Assembly (NCBI GenBank): GCA_947488615.1
Contig: CANKZU010000013.1
Span: 27,408-91,407 of the forward strand
Direction: 5' to 3'
Origin: an uncultured Aurantimonas sp.
GTDB taxonomy: Bacteria > Pseudomonadota > Alphaproteobacteria > Rhizobiales > Rhizobiaceae
Length of the DNA stretch: 64,000 nt
Shown: piece by piece, positions 26,517 to 35,714 of the stretch
Position numbering within the stretch: the stretch's first letter is position 1
Layout: the number at the start of each line of letters is the position of its first letter
The notes under the pieces: generated by a model
Told to the model about the DNA's origin: nothing
What the model saw: the letters and a program-made list of their open reading frames with translations, nothing else
Database searches by the model: none
Made by a program: the position numbers and the translations under genes

Positions 26517-26948
26517 ATGTCGGTGCGCCAAATACTGGAAGAGAAGGGGCGGGAGGTCGTGACACTCCGGCCCGAGGCGACCCTGGAAGAGGCTATCCAG
26601 ATACTCGCGGGCAAAAAGATCGGTGCCATCGTCCTCGTCGACGCTCAGGGAGCAGTCGCCGGCATCGTATCGGAGCGCGATATCGTTCGCCTCATCGGAA
26701 CGTCTGGCGTCGCCAGTATTTCGCAGAGCGTGCGCGACGTCATGACGTTGGCGGTGACCACATGTACGGAATCGACCTCGATCAACGAGGCGATGGAATT
26801 GATGACCCACGGTCGCTTCCGCCACTTGCCCGTCTGCGAGGAGGATAAGCTGGTCGGGATCATTTCGATCGGCGACGTTGTCAAACGCCGTATCGAGGAG
26901 GTGGAACGCGAGGCCAATGAAATGCGCGAATATATCGCCGCCGGCTGA
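26517..26948 (+). CDS. CBS-domain pair protein
   Basis: 143 residues. Two CBS motifs form one Bateman module: residues about 10-65 (VVTLRPEATLEEAIQILAGK, IGAIVLVD, GIVSERDIVRLI) and 75-130 (VTTCTESTSINEAMELM, RFRHLPVCEED, GIISIGDVVKRRI). It has no attached enzyme. Such stand-alone modules bind adenosine ligands and regulate partners. A GGGAGG site precedes the ATG. The patatin gene is convergent 70 bases downstream, with an 8-bp hairpin between. Partner unknown. Confidence 0.93.
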   Translation: MSVRQILEEKGREVVTLRPEATLEEAIQILAGKKIGAIVLVDAQGAVAGIVSERDIVRLIGTSGVASISQSVRDVMTLAVTTCTESTSINEAMELMTHGRFRHLPVCEEDKLVGIISIGDVVKRRIEEVEREANEMREYIAAG

Positions 26949-26960
26949 GCGAAAGCGAAA

Positions 26961-26995
26961 CTGGGCGGTGGGGCAATGTGTTGACCTCCGCCCAG
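26961..26995. terminator. Hairpin between convergent CBS and patatin genes
   Basis: CTGGGCGG (26961-26968) and CCGCCCAG (26988-26995) form a perfect 8-bp stem with an inner partially pairable loop. It is 12 bases after the CBS stop and 23 bases after the patatin stop. No T run is present. Confidence 0.5.
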
Positions 26996-27018
26996 CCCGG
27001 ACACAGATCGGTAGGTAT

Positions 27019-28017
27019 CTACCGCCCGCCCGCCTCGAGGGCGATGTCGGTCATTCGCTCGATTTCGCCGATCCGATTCTTCGTCGCTTCGTAACCGAGC
27101 GCAATGGCCTCCTCGGCCCGGAAGAACTCTGAAAGGCCGATGTCGCGCACGCGCGGCTGCAGCGAAAGATCCGGAGGATCGCCGGCAAGGCGAGCGCGCG
27201 AGATACGGTCCTGGATGATGTTGAAAGCGTCGACCATGGAGCGCGCGATGCTGAGTTTCTCCCGGCGCTGGGACACGTCGGACAGTGCTGGCGTCACCGG
27301 CTCGGTAAGCCCGAGGCTCGGCGCCGGGGCGGTTCCGCCATGAGCGGCATCATCCGCCACGGCCCGCATACGTACGACTGCCGCACGCCCGAACAGATCG
27401 TAGTGCAAATTGACGGCAACGACGAATTTCTCCTCATTGACGCGACAGACATTCACCGGAACCGGATTGACGAGGGCACCGTCGAGCAGCCGTCGGTTGC
27501 CGCAGGACACTGGCTCGAAAACGCCGGGGAGAGCATAGGAGGCCCGCATCGCGAGAATCAGGGAGCCGGAGTCGATCCACACCTCGTGGCCATTGTTGGC
27601 CTCAGTAGCGACGCACACAAGACGCCGGCTCAAATCCTCGATCTGGATCCCTTCCAGCGATTCTGACAGCCGACGGCTCAGGCGCATCCCGCCAATCAGT
27701 CCGCCGGCGCCGAACCGCAGATCGAGAAACCGCATCATTCCCCGTCGCGTCAGCGACAAGGCAAACGTTTCCAGATCGTCGAGTTTTCCAGCTAGGTAGC
27801 AACCGCCCACTAGGGCACCGATCGACGTGCCGGCGATCATCGAAACCTGAACGCCGTATTCGTCCAGCGCTCTGAGGACGCCGATATGCGCCCATCCGCG
27901 CGCCGCTCCGCCGCCCAGGGCCAGCGCAATACCTGGCGAGCGCCGCGTCGCGGTCTCTTGAGGTGCGAAACTGGCTAGGGGAGGTTCCGTCCCCCAACCA
28001 AAGACCCTATCAAGCAT
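27019..28017 (-). CDS. Patatin-like phospholipase
   Basis: 332 residues. The RssA/patatin fold is evident: the oxyanion glycine loop ALGGGAARGWAHIGVLRAL (about residues 33-52), the nucleophile elbow GTSIGALVGG with catalytic Ser, and the catalytic Asp in LLDGALVNPVPV near residue 180. No signal peptide. Family members are lipid acyl hydrolases; several act on membrane phospholipids, others are regulators of unknown substrate. It follows hisI by 67 bases on the same strand, so folE-hisI-patatin may form one operon. Confidence 0.9.
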   Translation of the reverse strand: MLDRVFGWGTEPPLASFAPQETATRRSPGIALALGGGAARGWAHIGVLRALDEYGVQVSMIAGTSIGALVGGCYLAGKLDDLETFALSLTRRGMMRFLDLRFGAGGLIGGMRLSRRLSESLEGIQIEDLSRRLVCVATEANNGHEVWIDSGSLILAMRASYALPGVFEPVSCGNRRLLDGALVNPVPVNVCRVNEEKFVVAVNLHYDLFGRAAVVRMRAVADDAAHGGTAPAPSLGLTEPVTPALSDVSQRREKLSIARSMVDAFNIIQDRISRARLAGDPPDLSLQPRVRDIGLSEFFRAEEAIALGYEATKNRIGEIERMTDIALEAGGR

Positions 28018-28084
28018 CTTGTGTCGCCCCCGGTTGTTCTCCGTTTATCTAGGGTGATGCTACGGCTAAGGTCTGATCATCCGA

Positions 28085-28531
28085 TTAAGACGCGGCAGGC
28101 TGGTTTCTCCTGTCGCCAAACGTGAGGTTTTGCCCATCGTCCGCGACGAGACGATAGAAACAGGACGTGCGGCTGGTGTGGCACGTGTCTTCCCGCTTGG
28201 CGACGGCGACTTTCAGCCAGACGGCGTCCTGGTCGCAGTCGACACGGACTTCGCGAACGCTCTGCAGGGCGCCCGATGTTTCGCCCTTTTTCCAGAGCGC
28301 GTTGCGCGAACGCGACCAGTAATGCGCCACCCCCGTCGACAGGGTCGCTTCAAGCGCCTGCTCGTTCATATGAGCGACCATCAAGAGCTCGCCAGACGCG
28401 TGATCGGTGACGACGGCGGTCACGAGCCCGGCATCGTCGAACCGCGGCCGAAGCCGGGTTCCTTCCTCTTGTTCGCTCGGGTCGGCTGATGGACGATCAA
28501 ACACCGGCTTGTCCGACATGGCCATTCTCAC
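28085..28531 (-). CDS. hisI: Phosphoribosyl-AMP cyclohydrolase
   Basis: 148 residues. Third step of histidine synthesis: opens the purine ring of phosphoribosyl-AMP. Family motifs are complete: [17 protein letters not shown] stretch [18 protein letters not shown], the metal-binding [12 protein letters not shown] and the zinc-binding [11 protein letters not shown]. The GTG at 28531 overlaps the folE stop by four bases (GTGA), which favours translational coupling; an ATG two codons in is an alternative. Histidine genes are otherwise elsewhere, as is usual in the order. Confidence 0.95.
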   Translation of the reverse strand: MRMAMSDKPVFDRPSADPSEQEEGTRLRPRFDDAGLVTAVVTDHASGELLMVAHMNEQALEATLSTGVAHYWSRSRNALWKKGETSGALQSVREVRVDCDQDAVWLKVAVAKREDTCHTSRTSCFYRLVADDGQNLTFGDRRNQPAAS

Positions 28532-29151
28532 ACCCGGTGGCCGGTCAGCGAGAAGAACCGCCCCTTCAACTCGCTATCGTCGGCAAAGACGCCTTGGAAG
28601 GACGTCGTCACTGTCAGCGAGCCCTTGGACCGGATCCCGCGCATCGACATGCACATATGTTCGGCTTCGATCATCACCGCGATGCCCTTGGGCTGAAGCA
28701 TGCTGACGATAGCCGTAGCGATCTGGGCGGTCATCGATTCCTGCGTCTGCAGGCGGCGGCCGTAGATATCGACGACGCGCGCGATCTTCGACAGGCCAAG
28801 AACGCGGCCGTCCGGAACATAGGCGACATGCGCCTTGCCGATGATCGGCACCATGTGGTGCTCGCAATGCGAATGAAAGTCCACGTCGCGGACCAGCACC
28901 ATGTCATCGTAGCCAGAAATTTCCTCGAAGGTGCGGCCCAGGACGTCGGCGGCTTCCTGACGGTAGCCGCCGAACAGCTCCTCATAGGATTTCACGACGC
29001 GGGCCGGCGTCTCGCGCAGACCCTCGCGGGTGGGATCTTCGCCGACCCAGCGCAACAATGTCTCCACTGCCGCCTCCGCTTCCGCTCGGCTAGGCCGCTC
29101 GTCGCGCCTTTCGTCGGAAATGTCGGGAAATTTCTTGACGACAGCGTCCAT
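28528..29151 (-). CDS. folE: GTP cyclohydrolase I
   Basis: 207 residues. It converts GTP to dihydroneopterin triphosphate, first step of tetrahydrofolate synthesis. ATG 29151 is chosen because GGAGCG lies upstream and the family begins with a short acidic N-terminus ([11 protein letters not shown]). Motifs: [19 protein letters not shown], the zinc site [18 protein letters not shown] with Cys and His, [19 protein letters not shown] and the second zinc Cys in [10 protein letters not shown]. The gene ends overlapping hisI. A divergent Fe-S scaffold gene lies across 249 bases. Confidence 0.96.
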   Translation of the reverse strand: MDAVVKKFPDISDERRDERPSRAEAEAAVETLLRWVGEDPTREGLRETPARVVKSYEELFGGYRQEAADVLGRTFEEISGYDDMVLVRDVDFHSHCEHHMVPIIGKAHVAYVPDGRVLGLSKIARVVDIYGRRLQTQESMTAQIATAIVSMLQPKGIAVMIEAEHMCMSMRGIRSKGSLTVTTSFQGVFADDSELKGRFFSLTGHRV

Positions 29152-29314
29152 CTTGTTTCGCTCCGTGCCAGTCGGAATTCGTGCGGCAATCCATAGGGAA
29201 TGTTGGTCGGGAGCCTGCGCCGGAGCGTCATTACGGCTCGAAATCGATATCCTGTCCACACCTATCCCACTTCCGACGCCATCGGGTCACGACGATGCGA
29301 CCGAGAACGGCGAC

Positions 29315-29343
29315 TTTCGAACCGGCGCCCGAGCAACTATATA
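29315..29343 (+). promoter_or_regulatory. Possible promoter of the Fe-S scaffold gene
   Basis: TATATA at 29338-29343 is preceded at 17 bases by TTTCGA (29315-29320). The -10 box is good for this GC-rich genome, the -35 is weak. It would start the scaffold-yidD transcript about 50 bases before the GTG. Confidence 0.3.
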
Positions 29344-29400
29344 GTTTCGGAAAAAGCGAAATGACAGGGCAAACGACCGAAGCCTACGGATGGTGTTGCA

Positions 29401-29847
29401 GTGATCGATGACGTGTACAATGCCCGCATTCTCGAGTTGGCCGGCAACATTCCCCGCATCGGGCGCCTCGAAGGCGCGGATGCGAGCGCGACGGCACACT
29501 CCAAGCTATGCGGATCGACGGTGACGGTCGATCTCAAGCTCGCCGACGGCGCCGTCGCGGATTTCGCCCATGAGGTAAAGGCTTGTGCGCTCGGGCAAGC
29601 CTCGTCGTCGGTGATGGCCAGCCATATCGTCGGGGCAACCCCAGATGAACTGCGTGCGGTCCGCGAGACGATGCGCCGGATGCTGAAAGAGAACGGAGTG
29701 CCGCCGTCGGGCCGTTTCGTGGATCTGAAATATCTGGAGCCCGTCCGCGACTACAAGGCTCGGCATGCCTCCACCATGCTGACGTTCGACGCGGTGGTCG
29801 ACGCGCTCGATCAGATCGCCCGCAAGAGCGAGAGCGCAGCGGCATGA
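29401..29847 (+). CDS. Iron-sulfur cluster scaffold-like protein (NifU N-terminal family)
   Basis: 148 residues, NifU_N/IscU fold. GTG 29401 gives the expected start (DDVYNARILELAGNIPRIG). Of the three scaffold cysteines of IscU, two are seen: Cys37 in KLCGST and Cys62 in KACALGQASSS. At the third position the sequence is ARHASTML, with His122 followed by Ala instead of Cys. So cluster binding would differ from IscU. Close relatives in Hyphomicrobiales appear to share this, from memory. yidD follows almost at once. The function may be cluster transfer or an unrelated chaperone task. Confidence 0.82.
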   Translation: MIDDVYNARILELAGNIPRIGRLEGADASATAHSKLCGSTVTVDLKLADGAVADFAHEVKACALGQASSSVMASHIVGATPDELRAVRETMRRMLKENGVPPSGRFVDLKYLEPVRDYKARHASTMLTFDAVVDALDQIARKSESAAA

Positions 29848-29895
29848 CTGTCGCGCAGGGCGTCGGTCCCGTCGGTGCAACGCGCTCGTCTGGTC

Positions 29896-30234
29896 ATGTG
29901 CAAGTCTGAACGAGAAGCGGATCACGCCGCGCCCGAGGGTTTGCCCGACCGGACCCGACCCTTGAGCCGCAATTACGATGGGCCATGGCAGCGGACACCG
30001 GGCCGCCTGGCTGGAATCGCTCTCGTGCGTTTTTACCAGATCGTCTTTTCGCCATTCGTGGGTGGCCATTGCCGGCACATCCCGACCTGCTCGGAATACG
30101 CCTATGAGGCGGTGGCCCGGCACGGGCTGCTGAGAGGCGGGTTCCTGAGCGCGCGGCGTGTTGTTCGCTGCGGCCCGTTCGGCACTGCCGGCCTCGACCC
30201 CGTGCCGACGGATGGGGCGGAAAAGACGAAATAG
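29896..30234 (+). CDS. yidD: Membrane protein insertion efficiency factor YidD
   Basis: 112 residues with this start. YidD helps YidC insert inner-membrane proteins. The family core is complete: RFYQIVFSPFVGGHCRHIP then TCSEYAYEAVARHG, and RVVRCGPFGTAGLDPVP. The Cys-rich parts bind the hallmark pattern of the family. The start is uncertain: ATG 29896 or GTG 29875 in the same frame; neither has a strong ribosome site. The N-terminal 40 residues are not conserved in the family. It lies 48 bases after the Fe-S scaffold gene, away from rnpA-rpmH where it sits in many bacteria. Confidence 0.9.
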   Translation: MCKSEREADHAAPEGLPDRTRPLSRNYDGPWQRTPGRLAGIALVRFYQIVFSPFVGGHCRHIPTCSEYAYEAVARHGLLRGGFLSARRVVRCGPFGTAGLDPVPTDGAEKTK

Positions 30235-30304
30235 ACCTTTTCGCCGCCGATCGGGTGCTCACGCCGAAACCCGCCGACGCGAATGGTGGCGCGTTCCAGC
30301 CGTT

Positions 30305-30790
30305 TCAGAAGTCCCGCGGAATCCGCAGCACCTGGCCCGGGAAGATCAGGTTCGGATCGGCGATAAGCTGTTGATTGGCGGCTTGAATGACCGGGTATTT
30401 CGAGGAATCCTCGTAATACCGGTTCGCTAGGGCCGAGAGTGTCTCGCCGCTGACCACCGTGTGCTCCCAATACCCGACATATCCCGGAAGAATCTTCGGT
30501 CCGTAGAGAACCGGGACGGTCACGGTCGGCGGGTTGGGGCCGCCGGCGCTGTCGTCGGTGGCGGTCACGAAGAGCCGGCTCAGCGTGAAGGCGGCATCGG
30601 GGGGAATGTCGACGGCCGCCTGGAACTGCCGAATGGACAGTGAACCAGCGGTGGCCGCGGCTGTCACCTCGTCATGTCCGTCGCTGACCTTGATCGTCAG
30701 ATGACCTTCGAAGCCGACGGCGTTCCCCGCGATCAGAATTCGGCTTCCCACCAGATCGAAGGGCTTCGGCTGCAGAATTTCGAGGTTCAT
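30305..30790 (-). CDS. Gmad2 immunoglobulin-like and LysM domain protein
   Basis: 161 residues. Residues about 3-100 look like a Gmad2 Ig-like domain (ILQPKPFDLVGSRILIAGNA, FEGHLTIKVSDGHDEV, TVTVPVLYG). Residues about 112-160 are a LysM domain (HTVVSGETLSALANRYYED, IQAANQQLIADPNLIFPGQV, LRIP), which binds peptidoglycan. ATG 30790 has a GGGAG site. No signal peptide is visible, so the location is uncertain: either secreted by another path or cytoplasmic. It is convergent with yidD and divergent from thrS. Function not known. Confidence 0.82.
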   Translation of the reverse strand: MNLEILQPKPFDLVGSRILIAGNAVGFEGHLTIKVSDGHDEVTAAATAGSLSIRQFQAAVDIPPDAAFTLSRLFVTATDDSAGGPNPPTVTVPVLYGPKILPGYVGYWEHTVVSGETLSALANRYYEDSSKYPVIQAANQQLIADPNLIFPGQVLRIPRDF

Positions 30791-30947
30791 TGCTGCGGCT
30801 CCCTTGCACAGGCACGCGCCCGTCAAATATATCGGCCGCGACCACCGCGCGCAAATCACGAAGCAGCACCCGCGATTTCGCGCCGGATCATTGGCAAGTC
30901 GAACCACCCGCGTTCGTTGGCGGGACTGGATGAGAGAGTGACGTACC

Positions 30948-32912
30948 ATGGCTGAAGCCGTTTTCCTGACATTTCCCGATGGCTCCGCGCGCGAATACGA
31001 CGTGGCCACACGCGGTATCGACGTCGCCGTCGGTATCTCCAAGTCGCTGGCCAAGAAGGCGGTCGCCTATGCGCTCGACGGTGAGGTGCGCGATCTGGCC
31101 GATCCGCTCGGGCGCGGCGGTGCCCTCGAGATCCTGACCCGCGACGATCCGCGCGCGCTCGAACTCATTCGGCACGACGCCGCCCATGTCATGGCCGAAG
31201 CGGTTCAGGAACTTTGGCCGGACACCCAGGTGACGATCGGCCCGGTGATCGAGAACGGCTTCTATTACGATTTCGCGCGCGAAACGCCCTTCACCACCGA
31301 CGATTTGACGACCATCGAGAAGAAGATGGCCGAGATCATTCGCCGCAACACGCGCTTCACCAAGGAAGTCTGGCCGCGCGACAAGGCGCGTCAGGTGTTC
31401 GCCGACAAGGGGGAGGCCTACAAGGTCGAACTGCTGGACGCGATCCCCGAGGACCAGGACGTCAAGATCTACAGCCAGGGCGACTGGTTCGATCTCTGCC
31501 GCGGGCCGCACATGGCTTCGACCGGCCAGGTCGGCGACGCCTTCAAGCTGATGAAGGTTGCGGGCGCCTATTGGCGTGGCGATTCGAACAATCCCATGCT
31601 GACCCGCATCTACGGTACCGCCTGGGCCAGCCAGGAACAGCTGAAAGCCTATCTCCACATGCTGGAGGAGGCCGAAAAGCGCGATCACCGCCGGCTCGGA
31701 CGGGAGATGGACCTGTTTCATTTCCAGGAAGAGGGGCCGGGCGTCGTGTTCTGGCACGCGCATGGCTGGCGGATGTTCCAGAACCTCGTCAGCTATATGC
31801 GCCGCCGCCTCGAAGGCACCTATGACGAGGTCAACGCGCCGCAGATCCTCGACAAGGCGCTGTGGGAAACCTCCGGACATTGGGGCTGGTACAAGGAAAA
31901 TATGTTCGTTACCGAGACCGAGGACGAACGCGTCTTCGCGATCAAGCCAATGAATTGCCCCGGCCATGTGCAGATCTTCAAACACGGCCTGAAAAGCTAC
32001 CGCGACCTGCCCATCCGCTATGCGGAATTCGGCAACGTCCATCGCTACGAGCCGTCCGGCGCGCTGCATGGGCTGATGCGGGTGCGCGGCTTCACGCAGG
32101 ACGACGCCCACGTTTTCTGCACCGAGGATCAACTCGAGTCCGAATGCCTGCGGATCAACGATCTGATCCTGTCGACCTATGCCGATTTCGGCTTCGACGA
32201 AATCACGGTGAAACTGTCGACCCGGCCCGAGAAGCGCGTCGGATCGGACGCCAACTGGGATCACGCCGAAAAGATCATGGCCGATGTGCTCGAGCGGATC
32301 GCCGCGCAATCGGGCGGCAAGATCAAGACCGCGATCAATCCGGGCGAGGGGGCGTTCTACGGGCCGAAATTCGAATATGTCCTGCGCGATGCCATCGGAC
32401 GCGACTGGCAGTGCGGCACCACCCAGGTCGACTTCACTCTGCCGGAACGCTTCGGCGCGTTCTATATCGACAAGGATTCCGACAAGAAGACCCCGGTGAT
32501 GATCCATCGGGCGATCTGCGGTTCGATGGAGCGCTTCCTCGGAATCCTGCTCGAGAACTACGCCGGCCACTTGCCGCTGTGGTTCGCGCCGCTGCAGGTG
32601 GTGGTGGCGACGATCACGTCGGAAGCCGACGACTATGCCGAGGAAGTCGCGGCCGAATTGAAGCAGGCGGGCCTCAAGGTCGGAACCGACCTCAGAAACG
32701 AGAAGATCAACTACAAGGTCCGCGAGCACTCGGTCGCCAAGGTCCCGGTGATTCTCGTCTGCGGCAAGCGCGAGGCCGAGGAGCAAACGGTCAATCTGCG
32801 CCGGATCGGCTCGCGCGACCAGACGTCGATGAGCCTGGCCGAGGCCGTCGCATCGCTCAGCAAAGAAGCCGTTCCGCCGGACCTTCGCCGGAAGGCGGAC
32901 GACGCGGCCTGA
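30948..32912 (+). CDS. thrS: Threonyl-tRNA synthetase
   Basis: 654 residues, full length. Class II synthetase that charges tRNA-Thr. Domains in order: TGS (residues about 1-64), tRNA SAD editing domain with [16 protein letters not shown] (about 73-80 onward), the catalytic core with motif 2-like [20 protein letters not shown] and motif 3 near the C-terminal end of the core, and an anticodon-binding domain ([20 protein letters not shown]). Zinc ligands fit [13 protein letters not shown] and later His residues. No T-box or similar leader is expected in this group and none is seen. A hairpin lies just after the stop. Confidence 0.97.
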   Translation: MAEAVFLTFPDGSAREYDVATRGIDVAVGISKSLAKKAVAYALDGEVRDLADPLGRGGALEILTRDDPRALELIRHDAAHVMAEAVQELWPDTQVTIGPVIENGFYYDFARETPFTTDDLTTIEKKMAEIIRRNTRFTKEVWPRDKARQVFADKGEAYKVELLDAIPEDQDVKIYSQGDWFDLCRGPHMASTGQVGDAFKLMKVAGAYWRGDSNNPMLTRIYGTAWASQEQLKAYLHMLEEAEKRDHRRLGREMDLFHFQEEGPGVVFWHAHGWRMFQNLVSYMRRRLEGTYDEVNAPQILDKALWETSGHWGWYKENMFVTETEDERVFAIKPMNCPGHVQIFKHGLKSYRDLPIRYAEFGNVHRYEPSGALHGLMRVRGFTQDDAHVFCTEDQLESECLRINDLILSTYADFGFDEITVKLSTRPEKRVGSDANWDHAEKIMADVLERIAAQSGGKIKTAINPGEGAFYGPKFEYVLRDAIGRDWQCGTTQVDFTLPERFGAFYIDKDSDKKTPVMIHRAICGSMERFLGILLENYAGHLPLWFAPLQVVVATITSEADDYAEEVAAELKQAGLKVGTDLRNEKINYKVREHSVAKVPVILVCGKREAEEQTVNLRRIGSRDQTSMSLAEAVASLSKEAVPPDLRRKADDAA

Positions 32913-32922
32913 TAACTGTGTT

Positions 32923-32957
32923 CGCCCGGAGCTCTTCTCACAGGGGAGCGTCGGGCG
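32923..32957. terminator. Hairpin between thrS and the convergent YiiX-like gene
   Basis: CGCCCG (32923-32928) pairs with CGGGCG (32952-32957), with an inner GCTC/GAGC stem. It starts 11 bases after the thrS stop. A short T-containing stretch follows. Confidence 0.45.
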
Positions 32958-33015
32958 TTACGGTTGCCGATCGTTCGCCGGGGATTATCCGACCGCCGGC
33001 CGCCGCATAATCCGA

Positions 33016-33771
33016 TCAAGGGCAAGCCGCCTCGGTGCCGCCGTGCGCCAAACTCCATTCGACATCATGGAAGTCGAAGTCGGGACGCAGCGGCGGCTTG
33101 ACGATCTCGAAGAACGGCGAGAGATCGAAATCGCGTGGCACGAACAGCGAGTGGTGCCGGATATGCATGATCTCGGCCTCATTTCCCCAACGGCTCCGTC
33201 TGGGATCATGGGTCTCGATGTGCGGCAGGATCGGATAGCCCACATGCTGAAATGCCTGGGCGATCAGCGTCGAGCAGATCGCCCGCGTCGGGTCGCCCGA
33301 ACCCAGCGATATCATCCGGCGGCGAAACTGGCGCGGGACGGGCAGGGGTACCAGGTAGCGGATCAGATCGAAGACATTCTGGAGGTCGTAGCCGTTGCCC
33401 ACGCGCTCTGCCGCGAATTGGATGATGCGCGCCTGGTCACGAGGGTTGAGGCCGCTCGGTCGGCATATCCGGATGTGAACATCCTTGTATTTCTGGACCG
33501 CTGCGATGATGACGCCCTGTTCGAGGTCGGCTTCGATGATGGCGTGACGAAGATCGCGATGCTGACCAACGTAGAGGGCGGAGTGAGACCAGGTTGACTG
33601 AGTCAGGTATTTGATGGGCGAGGAAATGCGCGTGTTACCCTCGATCAGAATGACGTCGCAGGGACGCAACGCGTGGAGCAAGGCATCGAACGGGAACGGT
33701 GTGGCCCCGGCACAGTCTGTGACGGGCTCCTGAAGGAATGCCGCGATCAGCCGTCCAATTCGGTCCAACAT
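33016..33771 (-). CDS. YiiX/YebB-like N1pC/P60 family cysteine hydrolase
   Basis: 251 residues with the ATG at 33771; a longer start 16 codons upstream is possible. The permuted papain-like (YiiX) fold is suggested by DVILIEGNTRISSPIKYLTQ, then TWSHSALYVG with the catalytic His and AICSTLIAQAFQ with the catalytic Cys near residue 170. Members hydrolyse amides, lipid or cell-wall links; no substrate is known here. No signal peptide. It is convergent with thrS and the region upstream contains a dispersed repeat. Confidence 0.8.
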   Translation of the reverse strand: MLDRIGRLIAAFLQEPVTDCAGATPFPFDALLHALRPCDVILIEGNTRISSPIKYLTQSTWSHSALYVGQHRDLRHAIIEADLEQGVIIAAVQKYKDVHIRICRPSGLNPRDQARIIQFAAERVGNGYDLQNVFDLIRYLVPLPVPRQFRRRMISLGSGDPTRAICSTLIAQAFQHVGYPILPHIETHDPRRSRWGNEAEIMHIRHHSLFVPRDFDLSPFFEIVKPPLRPDFDFHDVEWSLAHGGTEAACP

Positions 33772-34420
33772 TCTTGCGCCTTTGTCGGACGGACGTCCGT
33801 ACGGTTCGATTCTGACCACGCTAGCGCGGAATGAGGAAAAGTGGGAACCGGTTTTCCCCTGCCGTTCCGCGTTCGCTGACTGGAATCAATCGATCTGATC
33901 GTCATCGAGGCATGGCGTGTGAGCATGTCGGCCCGTCGCCCCTTGGTGACAGAGGCCACCGGCGCAGGTGTTTGGATCAATGGTGTTTGAAAGGCCGACG
34001 ACTGCCATTATGAAAGTCTTCGCCGCAATCGCGGGCATTGTTACTCCCGAAACAAACGTACCAGCGCAGTCAGGGGAGTGGACACCCGGGCCCGGTCGGA
34101 CAATCCGATGCGCCGGCCGGCGGCTTCACGATACGGCCGCGCATGTTAGGTCACAGACCACACGCATCGACGCGCTATTCCGTATTGGCGCTTCGGACGA
34201 TAAGGAAAAGCCGGAAGCAGTGAGGATGGGAAGGGAGCGCCGGCGGGAGCGCTGCCCGATTGCGATCGACCAGGCGCCGATGATCGATCGCGGAAGGCTC
34301 GACCACGTGCCGGCGATGGAATGCGCGGGGGCGGGAAGTCGGCCCCGCATCGGTCTTCGCTTACCAAGATTGTGTCGTTGCGGGTGCGCGATTCGTGCTC
34401 GAAGCCATCAGGAGAGACTC
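33772..34420. other. Long intergenic region before the branched-chain transporter operon
   Basis: Nearly 650 bases with no gene. It contains a nested inverted repeat (33825-33871) and a possible plus-strand promoter, TTGAAA at 33987-33992 and TATGAA at 34009-34014 with a 16-base spacer, that would start the transporter transcript with a leader of about 400 bases. The frame of the binding protein stays open far upstream, but those codons carry no family features. Confidence 0.4.
33825..33871. repeat. Nested inverted repeat, dispersed-repeat type
   Basis: CGCGGAA and TTCCGCG at the ends enclose GGAAAA and TTTTCC around a GTGGGAACCGG core. The AAAAGTGGGAACCGGTTTTC unit is very common between genes in Hyphomicrobiales, to my recollection. 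It may act as an mRNA processing or DNA-binding site; no protein is coded. Confidence 0.55.
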
Positions 34421-35620
34421 ATGAGAATAATCCGGAAGCTGGCAGTCGCTACCGCCTTGTTGACTGCCATCTCGGGGGGCGTGGTCGCCCAAGAGTCGAT
34501 CAAGATCGGCGATATCAACCACTACAAGCGGATGGCGGCTTTCGCCGAGCCCTACCGGAAGGGCATCGAACTGGCGCTGAAGGAGATCAACCAGGCGGGG
34601 GGCGTTCTCGATAAACCGCTGGAATTCATCTTCCGCGACGACCAGGGCAAGCCAGGCGAGGCCGTGAAAATCGCCGAGGAGCTGATGACCCGCGAGGGCG
34701 CGGTGATGCTGACCGGGACGATCCTGTCCAATGTCGGCCTCGCCATCTCCTCGCTCGCGGCCGAGAAGGGCTATGTGTATCTGGCCGCCGAACCGCTGGC
34801 GGACGCGCTGGTCTGGAGCTCGGGCAATCCCTACACGTTCCGCCTGCGGACCTCGACCTACGTCCAGGCCGCCATGCTGGCCGAAGTGGCCGCCAAGACC
34901 GATGCGGTCCGCTATGCCACGATCGCGCCGAACTATGCCTACGGCACTGACGCGGTCGAGGCGTTCAAGACCAATCTCAAGCGACTGAAGCCGGAGGTCG
35001 AATTCGTCACCGAACAATGGCCGGCGCTGTTCAAGATCGACGCCGGCGCCGAGGTTCAGGCGCTGGAGGCCGCTAAACCCGACGCAATCTACAACGTCAC
35101 CTTCGGCTCCGATCTCGCCAAATTCGTCCGCGAGGGCGGCACGCGTGGTCTGTTCGACGGCCGCAAGGTCTACGGACTGCTGACCGGCGAGCCGGAATAT
35201 CTGGAGCCGCTGGGCGATGAAGCGCCGGTCGGCTGGGTCGTGACCGGATATCCTTGGTACGCACTCAGCGATGGGCCGGGCAAGACGTTCGTCGACGCCT
35301 ATATCGCCGAAACGGGCGAAACTCCGAAGAACGGCAGCCTCGTCGGCTACATGACCGCCCAGAGCATCGCCGCGCTGATCGAGAAGGCAGGCTCCACCGA
35401 GACCGATGCCCTGCTTAAAGCGTTCAAAGGGCTGACGGTCGAGACGCCCGACGGCGAAATCACCTATCGCGACATCGACAATCAGTCGACGATGGGCGCC
35501 TTTATCGGCACAACCGCGATCGAGGATGGCAAAGGGGTGATGGTCGATTGGGCCTATGTCGATCCGACGCCCTACATGCCGAGCGACGAAGAGATCAAAG
35601 CCATGCGCCCGGCTGACTGA
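34421..35620 (+). CDS. Branched-chain amino acid type ABC transporter, periplasmic binding protein
   Basis: 399 residues. ATG 34421 follows AGGAG and opens a signal peptide (MRIIRKLAVA, cleaved near GVVAQ/E, about residue 23). The mature protein is a Peripla_BP_6 binder: IKIGDINHYKRMAAFAEPY, GIELALKEINQAGG, FIFRDDQGKPGEAVKIAEEL and the second lobe FVTEQWPALFKIDAGAEVQA. It belongs with the fused permease and two ATPases downstream. The ligand may be a branched-chain amino acid, an amide or an aromatic acid; sequence does not decide. A long hairpin follows the stop before the permease gene. Confidence 0.9.
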   Translation: MRIIRKLAVATALLTAISGGVVAQESIKIGDINHYKRMAAFAEPYRKGIELALKEINQAGGVLDKPLEFIFRDDQGKPGEAVKIAEELMTREGAVMLTGTILSNVGLAISSLAAEKGYVYLAAEPLADALVWSSGNPYTFRLRTSTYVQAAMLAEVAAKTDAVRYATIAPNYAYGTDAVEAFKTNLKRLKPEVEFVTEQWPALFKIDAGAEVQALEAAKPDAIYNVTFGSDLAKFVREGGTRGLFDGRKVYGLLTGEPEYLEPLGDEAPVGWVVTGYPWYALSDGPGKTFVDAYIAETGETPKNGSLVGYMTAQSIAALIEKAGSTETDALLKAFKGLTVETPDGEITYRDIDNQSTMGAFIGTTAIEDGKGVMVDWAYVDPTPYMPSDEEIKAMRPAD

Positions 35621-35634
35621 CACCCGGCCTTGTC

Positions 35635-35674
35635 GCCGGCGGAGGTTTCGGGCTCGTCCCGGGACCCCGCCGGC
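35635..35674 (+). promoter_or_regulatory. Long stem-loop between binding-protein and permease genes
   Basis: GCCGGCGG (35635-35642) pairs with CCGCCGGC (35667-35674), with an inner GGT..CGGG/CCCG..ACC stem, then ATTTTG. It begins 14 bases after the stop. It may partially terminate transcription or protect the binding-protein mRNA, favouring more binding protein than permease. Confidence 0.65.
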
Positions 35675-35714
35675 ATTTTGATCCGCCCGCATCACTTGCG
35701 ACAGAACGGACGCC

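Noticed and set aside
33968..34420. Open reading frame extending upstream of the branched-chain binding protein
   Set aside because: No family features, ribosome site or signal before the ATG at 34421, which has AGGAG and a signal peptide directly after it.
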